The notes below the pieces were generated by a model. The model was not told the DNA's origin, did not search any database, and was given only the letters and a program-made list of their open reading frames with translations. A DNA stretch of 64,000 bases from a virus: positions 1 to 64,000 of the IMG/VR virus record IMGVR_UViG_3300048808_000008; one strand, given 5' to 3'. The stretch's first letter is position 1, and each line of letters starts with the position of its first letter. The position numbers and the translations under genes were made by a program. Positions 15,319 to 24,044 of the stretch are shown piece after piece.

Positions 15319-16893
15319 ATGGCGCAAACAATAGATCAAGTCAAAGCGGCCACGAATCGCCTCGTTCAAAGTGCGGTCAAGCTACTCGACCCGCAAAACG
15401 TAGACTCGCAGATTCAGCGTAACGAGATCGCCGGACCGCGCCGCCCGAAGGCGACTCCCGAAGAACGCAAGTTGATTCAACTTGGCGAAGAGCGTTACGA
15501 GGAAGCGCGCTTAGGCCGCGAGCGCCATCACGAGCGGTTCTATAACGGCATCCGGTTCTACGTTGGCTTGCATGGCGGCTGGTGGGACGGGAATAGCGGA
15601 CAGGTCATACCCTTCAGTGAGAACCCGGACTTCAAAGAGAAGTTTACTCCGAAGAAGGAGAACATGGTCCGGGTTATTGCGGACAGAACCGTAGCCCGTC
15701 TCACAGGCCAGTTCCCCGACGCATGGGCGGCGCCGCTCACGGACAGCGCGGCCGACCGGGAGTGTGCGCGCATACATCGCGCAATCAACGCCCACTGCAA
15801 CCGCGCCAACAACCGGGAGGAATTGCTGCATGACGCGCTGCTCGCCTGCACGATCTCTACGACTGCGTTTGTGGAATGCGCCTGGGATAAGAATCGATAT
15901 GCCGATGTCGGCATTCCTCAGCCGGACGGGTCGATCAAGTACCTGCGCAAGCAGATCGGGGATGTCGCCAACAATTTGATGCTTGCCATTGATGCCTACC
16001 CCGATCCGAACGCGGCGCTTCGCAATCAGGGAATCAACGGCGGGGCGTACTTTATCAAGCGGGGCATCTACTCGGTCGATTTCGTAAACGAAAAGTGGGG
16101 TGTATGGGTCGATGCGACCGGCAACACGGATACCTACGGCTCACTTGAGCAGCGTCTTGAGTGGATAGCCGGGGACAACTCCCGGCAGATGTCCAAAGTC
16201 AAGAACGCGACTGAGGTAACGGAGGTTTGGGAGAAGCCGAGCACGCGGTATCCAACCGGCCGCTTCTGGGTTTACAGCGCGGATAAGACAATGCTGTACT
16301 CCGGAGAATGGCCGTACGAGTGGAACGACCGCCTTGGCTATCCGTTCGTAGATTTCTCCTTCGCGAAGAACTTCGGGTCGATCTGGGCGCTGAACCAGTC
16401 GCACGATCTGATCGACGATCAACTTTCTTTGAACAACATAGCTACCTACCTGTCGGGACGTACGACATGGGACCGGCCGGTGCGTTTCAACCCGGACAAT
16501 TCGGCGGTGATGGTCGATCAACTGAAGGATACTCCGTACGGGGCCGTGATCGGCTACCGCGCGGAACGATACGGCGGTCAAGCTCCGAAGTGGGACTTTC
16601 CGCCGCCGCCCGGCGACTTCTACTTCAACGAAGAGCGGCGACTTCGCGCCTCAATGGAGATGACGGCCGGGGTGCATGACTTCAACTCCGATCAGGCTAA
16701 TCAGCCAAACAGTGGCTTTGAGCTTGAACTGAGGATGCAGGAAGATAAGAGCAGACTTGGGCCTGTGTACCGCCGCGCGTGTCGCAGTATGGCCCAGATT
16801 TATGAATGGGACGCGCATTTGTACCGGCAGAATGGCGGCCAATGGAGCCGCCTGCTCGGGCTTGACGACAGAGGGAATCCAGGGAGCGCATGA
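15319..16893 (+). CDS. Portal protein
   Basis: 524 residues. The N-terminal third has portal features such as ENMVRVIADRTVARLTGQ (wing/stem helix) and CNRANNREELLHDALLACTISTTAFVE, and residue 400 onward (GVHDFNSDQANQPNSGFELELRMQ) matches the usual crown-side helix with its NSG turn. Portals form the dodecameric DNA gate at one head vertex and anchor the terminase. Order terL, portal, scaffold, capsid supports the call. The ribosome site is poor; the gene follows a terminator, so its own promoter is not obvious. Confidence 0.85.
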   Translation: MAQTIDQVKAATNRLVQSAVKLLDPQNVDSQIQRNEIAGPRRPKATPEERKLIQLGEERYEEARLGRERHHERFYNGIRFYVGLHGGWWDGNSGQVIPFSENPDFKEKFTPKKENMVRVIADRTVARLTGQFPDAWAAPLTDSAADRECARIHRAINAHCNRANNREELLHDALLACTISTTAFVECAWDKNRYADVGIPQPDGSIKYLRKQIGDVANNLMLAIDAYPDPNAALRNQGINGGAYFIKRGIYSVDFVNEKWGVWVDATGNTDTYGSLEQRLEWIAGDNSRQMSKVKNATEVTEVWEKPSTRYPTGRFWVYSADKTMLYSGEWPYEWNDRLGYPFVDFSFAKNFGSIWALNQSHDLIDDQLSLNNIATYLSGRTTWDRPVRFNPDNSAVMVDQLKDTPYGAVIGYRAERYGGQAPKWDFPPPPGDFYFNEERRLRASMEMTAGVHDFNSDQANQPNSGFELELRMQEDKSRLGPVYRRACRSMAQIYEWDAHLYRQNGGQWSRLLGLDDRGNPGSA

Positions 16894-17699
16894 GCACAAT
16901 AGCCGGACCGCCGCCGATTGCACAGAGCGCAATGCCGCCGGGATTAGGACAGCCGCAAGCAGTCGCGCCGCCGATAGGCCCTCCGCCAATGCCGCCCGCG
17001 CCGTCTGCCGCGCCGCAACCCGGAGGTGAGCCACAGAGTGGCCCGAACAAGGCCGTAGCCGCGCTGATCGACCTTCAGGCGTTGCGCAACGGCCAAAGCC
17101 GCGTCGTGTTGCAGCCGGGCAGTGGAATCGCTAAACTGCCGGCCGCGCAGGAAGAAGAGCTTCAGGGCATCGTGAAGATGCTTTCGACTGCGCCTCCGCC
17201 GCTCGTACAGTTCTATCTGAAGCAGACGCAGGCCATACGTTCGGACGCCGAGGTTGATCGGCTGATTGTCGGCATGAACGAGTACGCGCAGCAGCAGTCT
17301 CAGCAGCAACTTGCTTTGGAGAATGCGAAGGGGCAGAACGCGCAGTCGCTGGCGCAGCAGAAGGCACAGAACGACCAGCAGGCGGCCGCGTACGAAGCGC
17401 AAGTCGAGCAGACGGCAGCGGCTATCGACCTGCACAAAGAGACCGCTTTGCAGCAGTTGCGCGATCAGTCGGCCGTCATGCTGCAAAACCTGAAGGACGA
17501 GAATGCGATGGCGCTTCAGCGTATCAAGGCAAGCGCGGTGAATGTAACATTGGCCGCGACTGCCGGCCCAACCGGCGTAGGCGGCGTGGAGGAGCTTGCG
17601 GGCCTTCCCGAAACCGACAGTCCGGCGGATATGAAGCCGATACTTTCCCCTCCAAAGCCCGCACCTGGAACGGTCAAGAAAACTAATGACAAGAAGTAG
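16890..17699 (+). CDS. Gln/Ala-rich coiled-coil head-module protein
   Basis: 269 residues, overlapping the portal stop by four bases (ATGA). The first 50 residues are Pro-rich and disordered; residues 130-210 form a long Gln/Ala/Glu coiled coil (QQQLALENAKGQNAQSLAQQ and on). Composition and position suit a scaffold partner or portal-associated protein; no family recognised. Confidence 0.7.
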   Translation: MSTIAGPPPIAQSAMPPGLGQPQAVAPPIGPPPMPPAPSAAPQPGGEPQSGPNKAVAALIDLQALRNGQSRVVLQPGSGIAKLPAAQEEELQGIVKMLSTAPPPLVQFYLKQTQAIRSDAEVDRLIVGMNEYAQQQSQQQLALENAKGQNAQSLAQQKAQNDQQAAAYEAQVEQTAAAIDLHKETALQQLRDQSAVMLQNLKDENAMALQRIKASAVNVTLAATAGPTGVGGVEELAGLPETDSPADMKPILSPPKPAPGTVKKTNDKK

Positions 17700-18036
17700 C
17701 ATTCCGCCCATGACGAGCCTTCCCTTAGGTGGCCCCTTCCCAGATACAGGCTATCCGTTCAGCGCGAAGCCACACGGCATGTCGCTCATGGTGAAGCCCG
17801 ATCGCACCGCACACGCAACGGCGCCGGGCCGTGACCGATTGGGGCGCATGTTGCCCGCGCCGAAAATGCCGATCGTGAAGGTGCAGAAAACGGTTATCGC
17901 TCCGCTTTCAAAAGCCGCCGCCATGCCGAAGCAGATGGCGAAGCCGCAAGTCCCCAAAATGCAGGTTCCCCCGAATCTGCCTGCGGTTGTCGCACCGCTC
18001 GCGCTGCGTTCTAACGCGATCCCGCTCACACGATAA
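17686..18036 (+). CDS. Small proline-rich protein
   Basis: 116 residues rich in Pro, Lys, Met and Ala with no folded-domain signature. It overlaps the previous gene by 14 bases and is followed by a good ribosome site for the scaffold gene. The open frame is in place, but the protein is unlike known families. Confidence 0.5.
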   Translation: MTRSSIPPMTSLPLGGPFPDTGYPFSAKPHGMSLMVKPDRTAHATAPGRDRLGRMLPAPKMPIVKVQKTVIAPLSKAAAMPKQMAKPQVPKMQVPPNLPAVVAPLALRSNAIPLTR

Positions 18037-18047
18037 CAGGAGATTAT

Positions 18048-19148
18048 ATGGCCGATATGGATGATTTTAACGTAGAGTCTTCAGATTCCAATCTTTCTTG
18101 GGCCGACGTACCCACGCCGCCCGCACTTGAGAGCACAGAGCCGAGCGGCTTGTCCGATTCGTTCGACGCGCCGACCAAGGTTCAGCCGAACGAGAACGCA
18201 CCGGAAACGCCGGTAGCTGAAAAGGAGCCGGAGACTCAAGCGCCGGAGCCCGTCGATAAGCCGGTAGATAAGCCTGCCGAAACCACCGTCGATAAGCCGG
18301 TGGATAAGCCGGTTATGGAGGCTCCCGCGCCGAAGGTCGACGACGTGACGACCGCCGCGCTGATACGGGCCGCTGCCGCGCTCGGGCTGACGGAGCGTGA
18401 CCCCGCCAAGATACCGGATGCTATTGCGGCCCACGAAGTGGCGATGCAGCAGCGGTTCGAGGCGGAAGAGCGCACAAAGGCCGAAACACAGATCGCCGAG
18501 CAGGTGCAGACTCGTATCAACGAAGAGCTTCACGTCCACATCGAGAACGAGATGCTGCGACGGGGCTGGCAGATCGGCGAAGGCAACTGGTGGGAGGACA
18601 AGACCCCCATTGACGCCGAGAATGGCGACATGCGGTCGGCAGGACAGGTCGCAAAGGCCGAATACGACGCGATCCGCGCGGGCATCATCTCGGCAGATCC
18701 TCAGTGGCGTCAGAAGTACAACGACGGCATAAAGTCGGGTTTGACGAATTACGACGCCGAGCGAGCCAGGATCGAAACCATTGCGTCTCAGTATGAGCAC
18801 GCCCCCAAAGATTTCCTAGAGCATCTGAGGAGAAACGGTGCAAAAGCCGATCTCCTTGACGATGTGGCCCGTGTAACGCACCAGAAGGTGCAGTCCGTGA
18901 CTGCGATGCTCAATTCCGCAGTCACAGCAAAAGACGCCGAGATCGCAAGATTGACGGCGCAAATTTCCGGTCAGGCCGCCGCCATCGAGGCAGCGCGGAC
19001 CGAAGGGCGAAACGCCGCGCTCCAAGACCTCGGGAAGCCTATTCCAAGCACAGTCGGCAACGGCGAGAGTGCTCCCGAACGCTCGTGGGAGTTCGATATG
19101 GATGAAGGCATCACGAGTTGGGGCGATTTCGAGACAGTATCACGATAA
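18048..19148 (+). CDS. Putative capsid scaffolding protein
   Basis: 366 acidic residues, directly upstream of the capsid gene. The first 110 residues are disordered with repeated PVDKP units (about 65-95); residues 110-160 and 265-320 are long charged helices (FEAEERTKAETQIAEQVQTR; DAEIARLTAQISGQAAAIEA). That layout, acidic helical and just before the capsid gene, is usual for scaffolds that guide procapsid assembly and then leave. AGGAG precedes the ATG. Confidence 0.75.
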   Translation: MADMDDFNVESSDSNLSWADVPTPPALESTEPSGLSDSFDAPTKVQPNENAPETPVAEKEPETQAPEPVDKPVDKPAETTVDKPVDKPVMEAPAPKVDDVTTAALIRAAAALGLTERDPAKIPDAIAAHEVAMQQRFEAEERTKAETQIAEQVQTRINEELHVHIENEMLRRGWQIGEGNWWEDKTPIDAENGDMRSAGQVAKAEYDAIRAGIISADPQWRQKYNDGIKSGLTNYDAERARIETIASQYEHAPKDFLEHLRRNGAKADLLDDVARVTHQKVQSVTAMLNSAVTAKDAEIARLTAQISGQAAAIEAARTEGRNAALQDLGKPIPSTVGNGESAPERSWEFDMDEGITSWGDFETVSR

Positions 19149-19201
19149 CCGCGCACCCGATTGCCTAACCGCAGCGGACAGCGCAGAAAGGCAACCCTAA
19201 C

Positions 19202-20284
19202 ATGGCATCTCAGCCGGGGCCGTACGGTTTTACGCAGTACCTGCAAGGTATCAATCGGCCCCAACTCAAGAAAATCTGGCGATCCTTCATTAAGCCGGGC
19301 AGCGTGTGGACACACATGCCAATGGTCAATGAAGGCTCGATGATAAAGGCTGGCAAGCGCGTGGTAGCCGGACTCCCGGTCGCGACGTTCGTGCAAGTCT
19401 CTCAAGAGCCAACTACTCCGTTCGTGCAGGATTTGGAGTCTTTTGAAGAAGGAGTCGCGCTTGCCCGCGACTTCTTCAAGATCGATGAACTCCTGCAGAC
19501 GGATAAGTGGTATATCGAGGGCAATCCGGTCGGCTTCAATTCGAAGATGTACTTCGACGGCCGAACGTTCACCCTCAATAACTACTTCTTCAATAATGAT
19601 AAGGTGCAGGGTCCGATCGCGGACGCGGGGGGCTTTGTCGGCCTGAAATACCGGCTCGCTTACCCCACCAAGTGGAAGCTCGCGCCGGGAATGAGCATTC
19701 AGGCGACCGCCGATCTCTCGGATGCCGGACTTGCCGGCACCGGAGCGATCAAGATCGCCCGTGACATACAGCGTATGCTCTCGCACTTCGGAAACGACGA
19801 CGGCAGCAACATGGTTGCGTGGGCCTCCGCGCAGTGCATGTGGCAACTTGACGCCATTGTGAAGTCCGCAGGCCAAGCGGGCGGCTTTACCACCGCCAAG
19901 GACGCCTTCGGACGAAGCATCGTCGAGTTCAAGAACCTCCGCATCGTAAGTTGCGGATTCCAACCGCCGTCTGCGACCGGGCAGCAGACAACTCCCATCA
20001 TCGCGGACTCGCAGGACGTGAACGGATGGGACGTTGGCGACGCGTCGTACACCGGAGCGGGCCTCACAGGCGCGACCGGCTATACGACGATGTTCTTCGC
20101 CCAGCTCGGCGGGAATTACCTTACGGGATGGCAGCATAGCGATCCCACGATGATTAAAGAGCGCCTGTCCGGTACTCACCAGATCGTCGGACTGTTCCAG
20201 CTCACCGCCGGGATTTTCATGGAAGACAACCGATCTATCGGCCGAATCTATGGAATCAAGGTCAACGGGCCGCTCTACGATTAA
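19202..20284 (+). CDS. Major capsid protein
   Basis: 360 residues, expected HK97-type fold; forms the head shell. Supporting signs are the position after scaffold, the family-like size, an N-terminal arm (PYGFTQYLQGINRPQLKKIW), and alternating Gly/aromatic strands with the C-terminal IGRIYGIKVNGPLYD. AAAGG lies before the ATG. No cleavable prohead protease gene is evident, apart from the possible HExxH protein at 13713. The call rests on order and character rather than an identified family. Confidence 0.8.
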   Translation: MASQPGPYGFTQYLQGINRPQLKKIWRSFIKPGSVWTHMPMVNEGSMIKAGKRVVAGLPVATFVQVSQEPTTPFVQDLESFEEGVALARDFFKIDELLQTDKWYIEGNPVGFNSKMYFDGRTFTLNNYFFNNDKVQGPIADAGGFVGLKYRLAYPTKWKLAPGMSIQATADLSDAGLAGTGAIKIARDIQRMLSHFGNDDGSNMVAWASAQCMWQLDAIVKSAGQAGGFTTAKDAFGRSIVEFKNLRIVSCGFQPPSATGQQTTPIIADSQDVNGWDVGDASYTGAGLTGATGYTTMFFAQLGGNYLTGWQHSDPTMIKERLSGTHQIVGLFQLTAGIFMEDNRSIGRIYGIKVNGPLYD

Positions 20285-20298
20285 GGAAGGGGAAGCTC

Positions 20299-20724
20299 AT
20301 GCCGTTTGAACTAAACACGTACATTTCCCCGACCACAATCACGGGGAACTATTTCAGCTCTGCATTCGACACCGGGCCGCTCGGCGGCACGGACGGCGCA
20401 GGGCAGAACTTCGGGATTCTGGTCACAGGCGTGATCGGAAACCCGAATGCGCTATTCCAAATCCAGACAAGTGCCGATGGCCTTAACTGGGTTCTGTGCG
20501 CATCGGACGATCTTGGTCCGGTGAACGCAATCGGAACGCGCAACATCCACTTCGCGACGGACAACGAATACTGGCGATTGGCCGTGCTCTGGCAAGAGCA
20601 GCCCAGCGGCGGCGGGAGCAATAACAGCTCTTCGTTGTCGAGTCAGGTATTCAATAGCTCCAGCTCCGGCGGGAGCGCAAGCCTCACATTCAGTGGCGGC
20701 CTCACCCCCAGCAACAGAGGGTAA
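20299..20724 (+). CDS. Putative head decoration/surface protein
   Basis: 141 residues of beta-type sequence with a Ser/Gly/Asn-rich C-terminal 35 residues. Residues 26-95 (GPLGGTDGAGQNF...SADGLNWVLCASDD...ATDNEYWRL) parallel residues 46-120 of the 20806 protein, so the two share a domain. GGAAGGGGAAG precedes the start. Being next to the capsid gene suggests a virion surface role. Confidence 0.65.
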   Translation: MPFELNTYISPTTITGNYFSSAFDTGPLGGTDGAGQNFGILVTGVIGNPNALFQIQTSADGLNWVLCASDDLGPVNAIGTRNIHFATDNEYWRLAVLWQEQPSGGGSNNSSSLSSQVFNSSSSGGSASLTFSGGLTPSNRG

Positions 20725-20746
20725 GCGACCTCCTCATTCGCAGATC

Positions 20747-20780
20747 GGCAGGGCGTATCCTCGCGCCCTGCCGCCCTTTT
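20747..20780 (+). terminator. Rho-independent terminator
   Basis: GGCAGGGCG (20747-20755), loop TATCCTCG, CGCCCTGCC (20764-20772), then GCCCTTTT. A perfect nine-base stem just after the capsid and decoration genes would give these two more transcript than the genes downstream. Confidence 0.85.
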
Positions 20781-20805
20781 CCAGAGGACAAGATTTTACG
20801 GCAAT

Positions 20806-22113
20806 ATGCCATATCCAATAGCCGTCGTCGACGGAACCGATAACACCGTCATTTCTTACTTCTCCGGCGCGGTTCCGGTCGATCCGAACGTGACGGTCGT
20901 CGTCAACCTGAATGGCTACACGTCGAATGTGATCGACATGGGGCCTCGCGGAAATACGGACGGCGCAGGCGTCAATGTCCGTGTAGACGTACAAAAGCTG
21001 AATGGCCTTAACCAAGTACAGTTCTTCATTGAAACGAGCGATAACGGGATAGACGGCTGGAACCTGTGCGCGGCCGACGATACAGTGGCCTTCGTGACTG
21101 GCCCAGTCGAATTGCTCATCCACTTCGAGACCGACCGGAGATTTTTTCGTCTCGCGTGGAGTGGTCAGGACGCTCCGGACGCAGAACTCAGCCCTGCAGT
21201 AATGCCTCTCTGGATTGAGATACCGATGCAGCCGCCGCCAGGATCTTACCAGGCGATTACTGCGCCCACCCCCTACACAAATAGCGTCAGTACTACATAC
21301 CAGAGCGGCAGTGGCACGACGGATACGGTCGCTCTGACAATCCGAGGGATTGTTGAGTTAAAAGGGACAACCGGCGGTTCTGTCGTGCCCGGCTCGGGCG
21401 GCAGAGCGAAGGTTGGGGCAACGCTTGACGATAACAGCAATAACATCTTTGAATTAGTGATCTCCGCTCCGGCCGCGACGGTGGTGCTAAACTGCGGCAC
21501 GGCGGGCGTAGACTCCGATTGCGTCATCTTGGACTATACCGGGGAGTTTTCCATCACCGATGGGGCGACTGTTACACTCTCGGCCAACTCGGTTGACGAT
21601 GGCTCCAACTATTCTCAGGGTCCGTTTGCGGTTCCGACCGGTTTCACGCCGCCGAGTGGGGTGAACGTACCGCCCGACGACGGCGAGTATCTACAGGTTG
21701 ACGGCTTCCCCGAGGTTTACTCGACTCTGCCAAACTATCCGGCAGGTAATTACGCACTGTCTTATCTCTTCGGCTGCTTCAACTTCGGGCCGCTGCCGTC
21801 TGAGGCGGGCTCGTGGAGCATTCAAACGAACGTGACGAATGGCACGACAGTTGAAGGTTACGCGCCATTCGGAGTTCCGCCGCCGCCATACGAGCTCCAT
21901 AACCCATGGAACTTCTCCGAAGCGACTGAACAGGCGTACTGGGCTGGGCTACTCTTACCGTTCACTCACGCGGGCGGCCCAATTGGGGTACAATGCGGTG
22001 ATCCATTCACTGGGGACAACACGGAAGGATCTCCGCCGACTACGTGGGCGCTCCGGAGTGAAACCGAAGTCACATTCTCTTGGTCTTACGCGGTCTCGAA
22101 TCGCGGCCTGTAA
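20806..22113 (+). CDS. Putative virion surface protein, paralogous domain
   Basis: 435 residues, beta-rich, low in Lys/Arg. Its N-terminal domain (GPRGNTDGAG, IETSDNGIDGWNLCAADD, FETDRRFFRLAW) is related to the 141-residue neighbour upstream. The rest contains Thr/Ser/Gly-rich strands and PPDDGEYLQVDGFPEVY. Likely a larger decoration or head-fibre protein. The stop codon lies directly at the border of the TnpB element, so the true C-terminus in relatives without the element might differ. No good ribosome site is seen. Confidence 0.65.
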   Translation: MPYPIAVVDGTDNTVISYFSGAVPVDPNVTVVVNLNGYTSNVIDMGPRGNTDGAGVNVRVDVQKLNGLNQVQFFIETSDNGIDGWNLCAADDTVAFVTGPVELLIHFETDRRFFRLAWSGQDAPDAELSPAVMPLWIEIPMQPPPGSYQAITAPTPYTNSVSTTYQSGSGTTDTVALTIRGIVELKGTTGGSVVPGSGGRAKVGATLDDNSNNIFELVISAPAATVVLNCGTAGVDSDCVILDYTGEFSITDGATVTLSANSVDDGSNYSQGPFAVPTGFTPPSGVNVPPDDGEYLQVDGFPEVYSTLPNYPAGNYALSYLFGCFNFGPLPSEAGSWSIQTNVTNGTTVEGYAPFGVPPPPYELHNPWNFSEATEQAYWAGLLLPFTHAGGPIGVQCGDPFTGDNTEGSPPTTWALRSETEVTFSWSYAVSNRGL

Positions 22114-22116
22114 ACA

Positions 22117-22145
22117 ACCCCCCGCTAAAGCAGGGGGCTTTGCCA
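22117..22145 (-). ncRNA. Putative reRNA (omega RNA) scaffold at the tnpB right end
   Basis: In known TnpB systems the guide RNA is the 3' end of the tnpB transcript through the right-end hairpin, with the guide being the next 15-20 bases outside the element. Here that would place the guide in the antisense of the last codons of the 20806-22113 gene. The hairpin is seen; RNA production and guide function are inference. Confidence 0.4.
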
Positions 22146-23231
22146 CTAACCGCAAGCGGTTGCGACTTTAGGGCCGTTTACTTGGCCCCGTGCCCGGATA
22201 TTCAGCGCCGCGTTGTCGTCGGCGTTGATCTCCAGGCCACAAGAAAGGCATTGGAATTGGGACTGGCTTCGACGATTGGCGCGATCGCAGTGGCCGCAAG
22301 CGGAACAGGTCCGGCTTGTGCCCCTCGCCTCGACGTACACGACCGGCACGCCTGCGCGCGCCGCCTTGTAAACGACAAACTGCTTCAATTCGTCAAAAGC
22401 CCAATTGCCCAGTTGCCAGCGCATGTCCCGGTTAAAAGCCGAGCCTCGCTCTCGAATCCCCTTCAGGTCTTCGAGAGCGATTGCCTTGCGGGAGGAACGC
22501 GCGGTCTGGACGATTGCCTTACTGATGTTGTGGTTGACCCACTTCGAGAAACGGGAGACCTTGCGGGCCACCTTCTTGAGCGTGCGTTTTGCGCGCTTCG
22601 AGCCGCAAGATTGAAGTCCGCGACGGTGTTCGCGCCGTTTGCGCCGGGCACTGCGGATCGGCTCTCCCGCGTACCGGTTTCCTTCGCTGTCCACGGCGAC
22701 GTTGACCAGGCCGAGATCGACGCCGAGCACGCCGTCCGTCTCGATCAGGGGCGGATCGGGAAGGCTTATCGTCGCAAGCAGGTAAAAGTTTCCGCCGACA
22801 AAGGCCAGATCGCTTTCGCCCTGCCGGAAGACGAGAAGCCCGCGCTGATAGTCGCCGCACGCGAACGGGATCTTCATGCGGCCGTCCACGGTCCAGATCG
22901 ACACCTGCCCGCGATCGACATACCAGTTGACGATTCGGTCGTCGTAAGCGATCGCGCCGAGCGGGGCAAAGAACCGCTGCGCGTCGTGGTCGAGCTTGTA
23001 GGCGTCGGCGACCTTGCCAATGCACCGGACAACCACCTGGGCCGTAAGGCCCGATTCGGCCCGCTGAACGGCGTATTGAGCGCGGTGCAGCGGATATTGG
23101 CCGAACGTCTTATTCTCCCACGCCCACGCGGAAATACTGTCGCAAACAGTGTTCGCGGCCTGCATCGTGCGCTTCAGGGCGTCGCGCTGCTTAGGCGTCG
23201 TTACCAGCTTGACCTGTGCTGTAAGTTTCAT
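22146..23231 (-). CDS. tnpB: TnpB-family RNA-guided endonuclease
   Basis: 361 residues from ATG 23231. All three RuvC acidic residues are visible: GVDLGLVNVA (Asp about 172), IALEDLKGI (Glu about 254) and NADDNAALN (Asp about 338/339). The target-nucleic-acid-binding zinc finger is complete, with CSACGHC and CLSCGL (about 309-331). The N-terminal OrfB helix-turn-helix part is present, so the gene looks intact. TnpB proteins cut DNA next to a short motif under guide of an RNA from the element's end. A TTGACG/TATAAT promoter sits just upstream, giving a nearly leaderless message. Confidence 0.92.
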   Translation of the reverse strand: MKLTAQVKLVTTPKQRDALKRTMQAANTVCDSISAWAWENKTFGQYPLHRAQYAVQRAESGLTAQVVVRCIGKVADAYKLDHDAQRFFAPLGAIAYDDRIVNWYVDRGQVSIWTVDGRMKIPFACGDYQRGLLVFRQGESDLAFVGGNFYLLATISLPDPPLIETDGVLGVDLGLVNVAVDSEGNRYAGEPIRSARRKRREHRRGLQSCGSKRAKRTLKKVARKVSRFSKWVNHNISKAIVQTARSSRKAIALEDLKGIRERGSAFNRDMRWQLGNWAFDELKQFVVYKAARAGVPVVYVEARGTSRTCSACGHCDRANRRSQSQFQCLSCGLEINADDNAALNIRARGQVNGPKVATACG

Positions 23232-23240
23232 CCTGTTGAC

Positions 23241-23270
23241 ATTATACCCGACGAAACGGGGAAGCGTCAA
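23241..23270 (-). promoter_or_regulatory. Promoter of tnpB
   Basis: Minus strand TTGACG (23270-23265), 18-base spacer, TATAAT (23246-23241). The -10 is only nine bases from the tnpB ATG. Confidence 0.75.
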
Positions 23271-23380
23271 CATCTACCTTATCTGCTTGGGCAGCTCCTC
23301 CCCTCCCTAAAGGGACCGATAACCCGGCAACCTGCCGGTAAGGGGTTTCCGCTGCCGATTGGAATCGTAAGGGATTATCG

Positions 23381-24040
23381 ATGATCCACTTAAACTCAGT
23401 CACGCTCTACACGATTCAGACGGTTCCGATTCAGACAACCGACGCGAATCCTCCCGCGAGCCATGCGGCGAACCAGAGGGCTGTTCAGTTGTGTCAGCGC
23501 GGACTAACGTATCGGGATACGGTTGCATTCGTGGATAACCCTGTTGGCTATGAAGACATCGCAACCGAGATCGTGAATATCCCGCAGTTCCCGAACTACC
23601 GCGATGTTTGTCCGTTCGTGCTCACGAAGTTGCCCGATCTCATACTCCCGCTCATGGGGAGCCATGCGTTGAAGTGCGAATGGGACGGTTTCGTTCTCAA
23701 TCCGAAATGCTGGACAGATGATTTCTTGGAGTGGGACTACATCGGGAGCCCATTTTTCGGCCATACTGTAGGCAATATGGGATTCTGTCTTCAGTCGCAG
23801 CGATATTTCAAAGCATTGAAGGAGCTAAACTTGCCGGCGACCGAGTTTGCCTGTTATCCGAGCGACCAGAAGATTTGTATAGAAAACAGGGCGAATATGG
23901 AGGCGCTAGGCGTTCGGTTTGCGCCGGTGGAACTTGCGAACCGCTTCGCGCGGGAGAACAGTCCGCCGTACGGAACGGAAACACTGGGAGGGCACGGGCG
24001 CCTATTCCTGGCTGACGTTGCGCGGCAGGGAAGGTATTGA
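23381..24040 (+). CDS. DUF5672-like putative glycosyltransferase
   Basis: 219 residues. CEWDGFVLNPKCW, FLEWDYIGSPF and VGNMGFCLQSQRY are the successive signatures of DUF5672, a GT-A-type family found in phages and sugar-modification clusters. AAGGGA precedes the ATG. First of four adjacent sugar- or methyl-transfer genes inside the virion cluster; they may decorate capsid or fibre proteins or host surface sugars. The substrate cannot be told. Confidence 0.8.
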   Translation: MIHLNSVTLYTIQTVPIQTTDANPPASHAANQRAVQLCQRGLTYRDTVAFVDNPVGYEDIATEIVNIPQFPNYRDVCPFVLTKLPDLILPLMGSHALKCEWDGFVLNPKCWTDDFLEWDYIGSPFFGHTVGNMGFCLQSQRYFKALKELNLPATEFACYPSDQKICIENRANMEALGVRFAPVELANRFARENSPPYGTETLGGHGRLFLADVARQGRY

Positions 24041-24044
24041 TGAT

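Larger units (their letters stand above)
22114..23355 (-). mobile_element. IS200/IS605-type element carrying only tnpB
   Basis: The tnpB end lies beside a hairpin GCCCCCTGCTTTAGCGGGGG (minus strand, about 22117-22137), the typical right end of IS605/IS1341-like elements. The other end shows CCGGCA/TGCCGG (around 23326-23340) and TCCCTTTAGGGA (around 23304-23315) hairpins. No tnpA is present, so movement would need a transposase from elsewhere. Exact borders are not certain; the left end could be anywhere in about 23290-23375. It interrupts a run of plus-strand virion genes. Confidence 0.7.

Noticed and set aside
18971-20179. 402-codon minus-strand frame opposite the capsid gene
   Set aside because: Shadow of the capsid and scaffold genes; no ribosome site and Arg/Leu-rich nonsense composition.
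22080-23384. 434-codon plus-strand frame opposite tnpB
   Set aside because: Mirror of the tnpB coding strand in GC-rich DNA; its translation has no family signature while tnpB is complete.
22100-23400. A tnpA transposase next to tnpB
   Set aside because: No Tyr-transposase frame of about 140 residues with an HUH motif is present on either strand.
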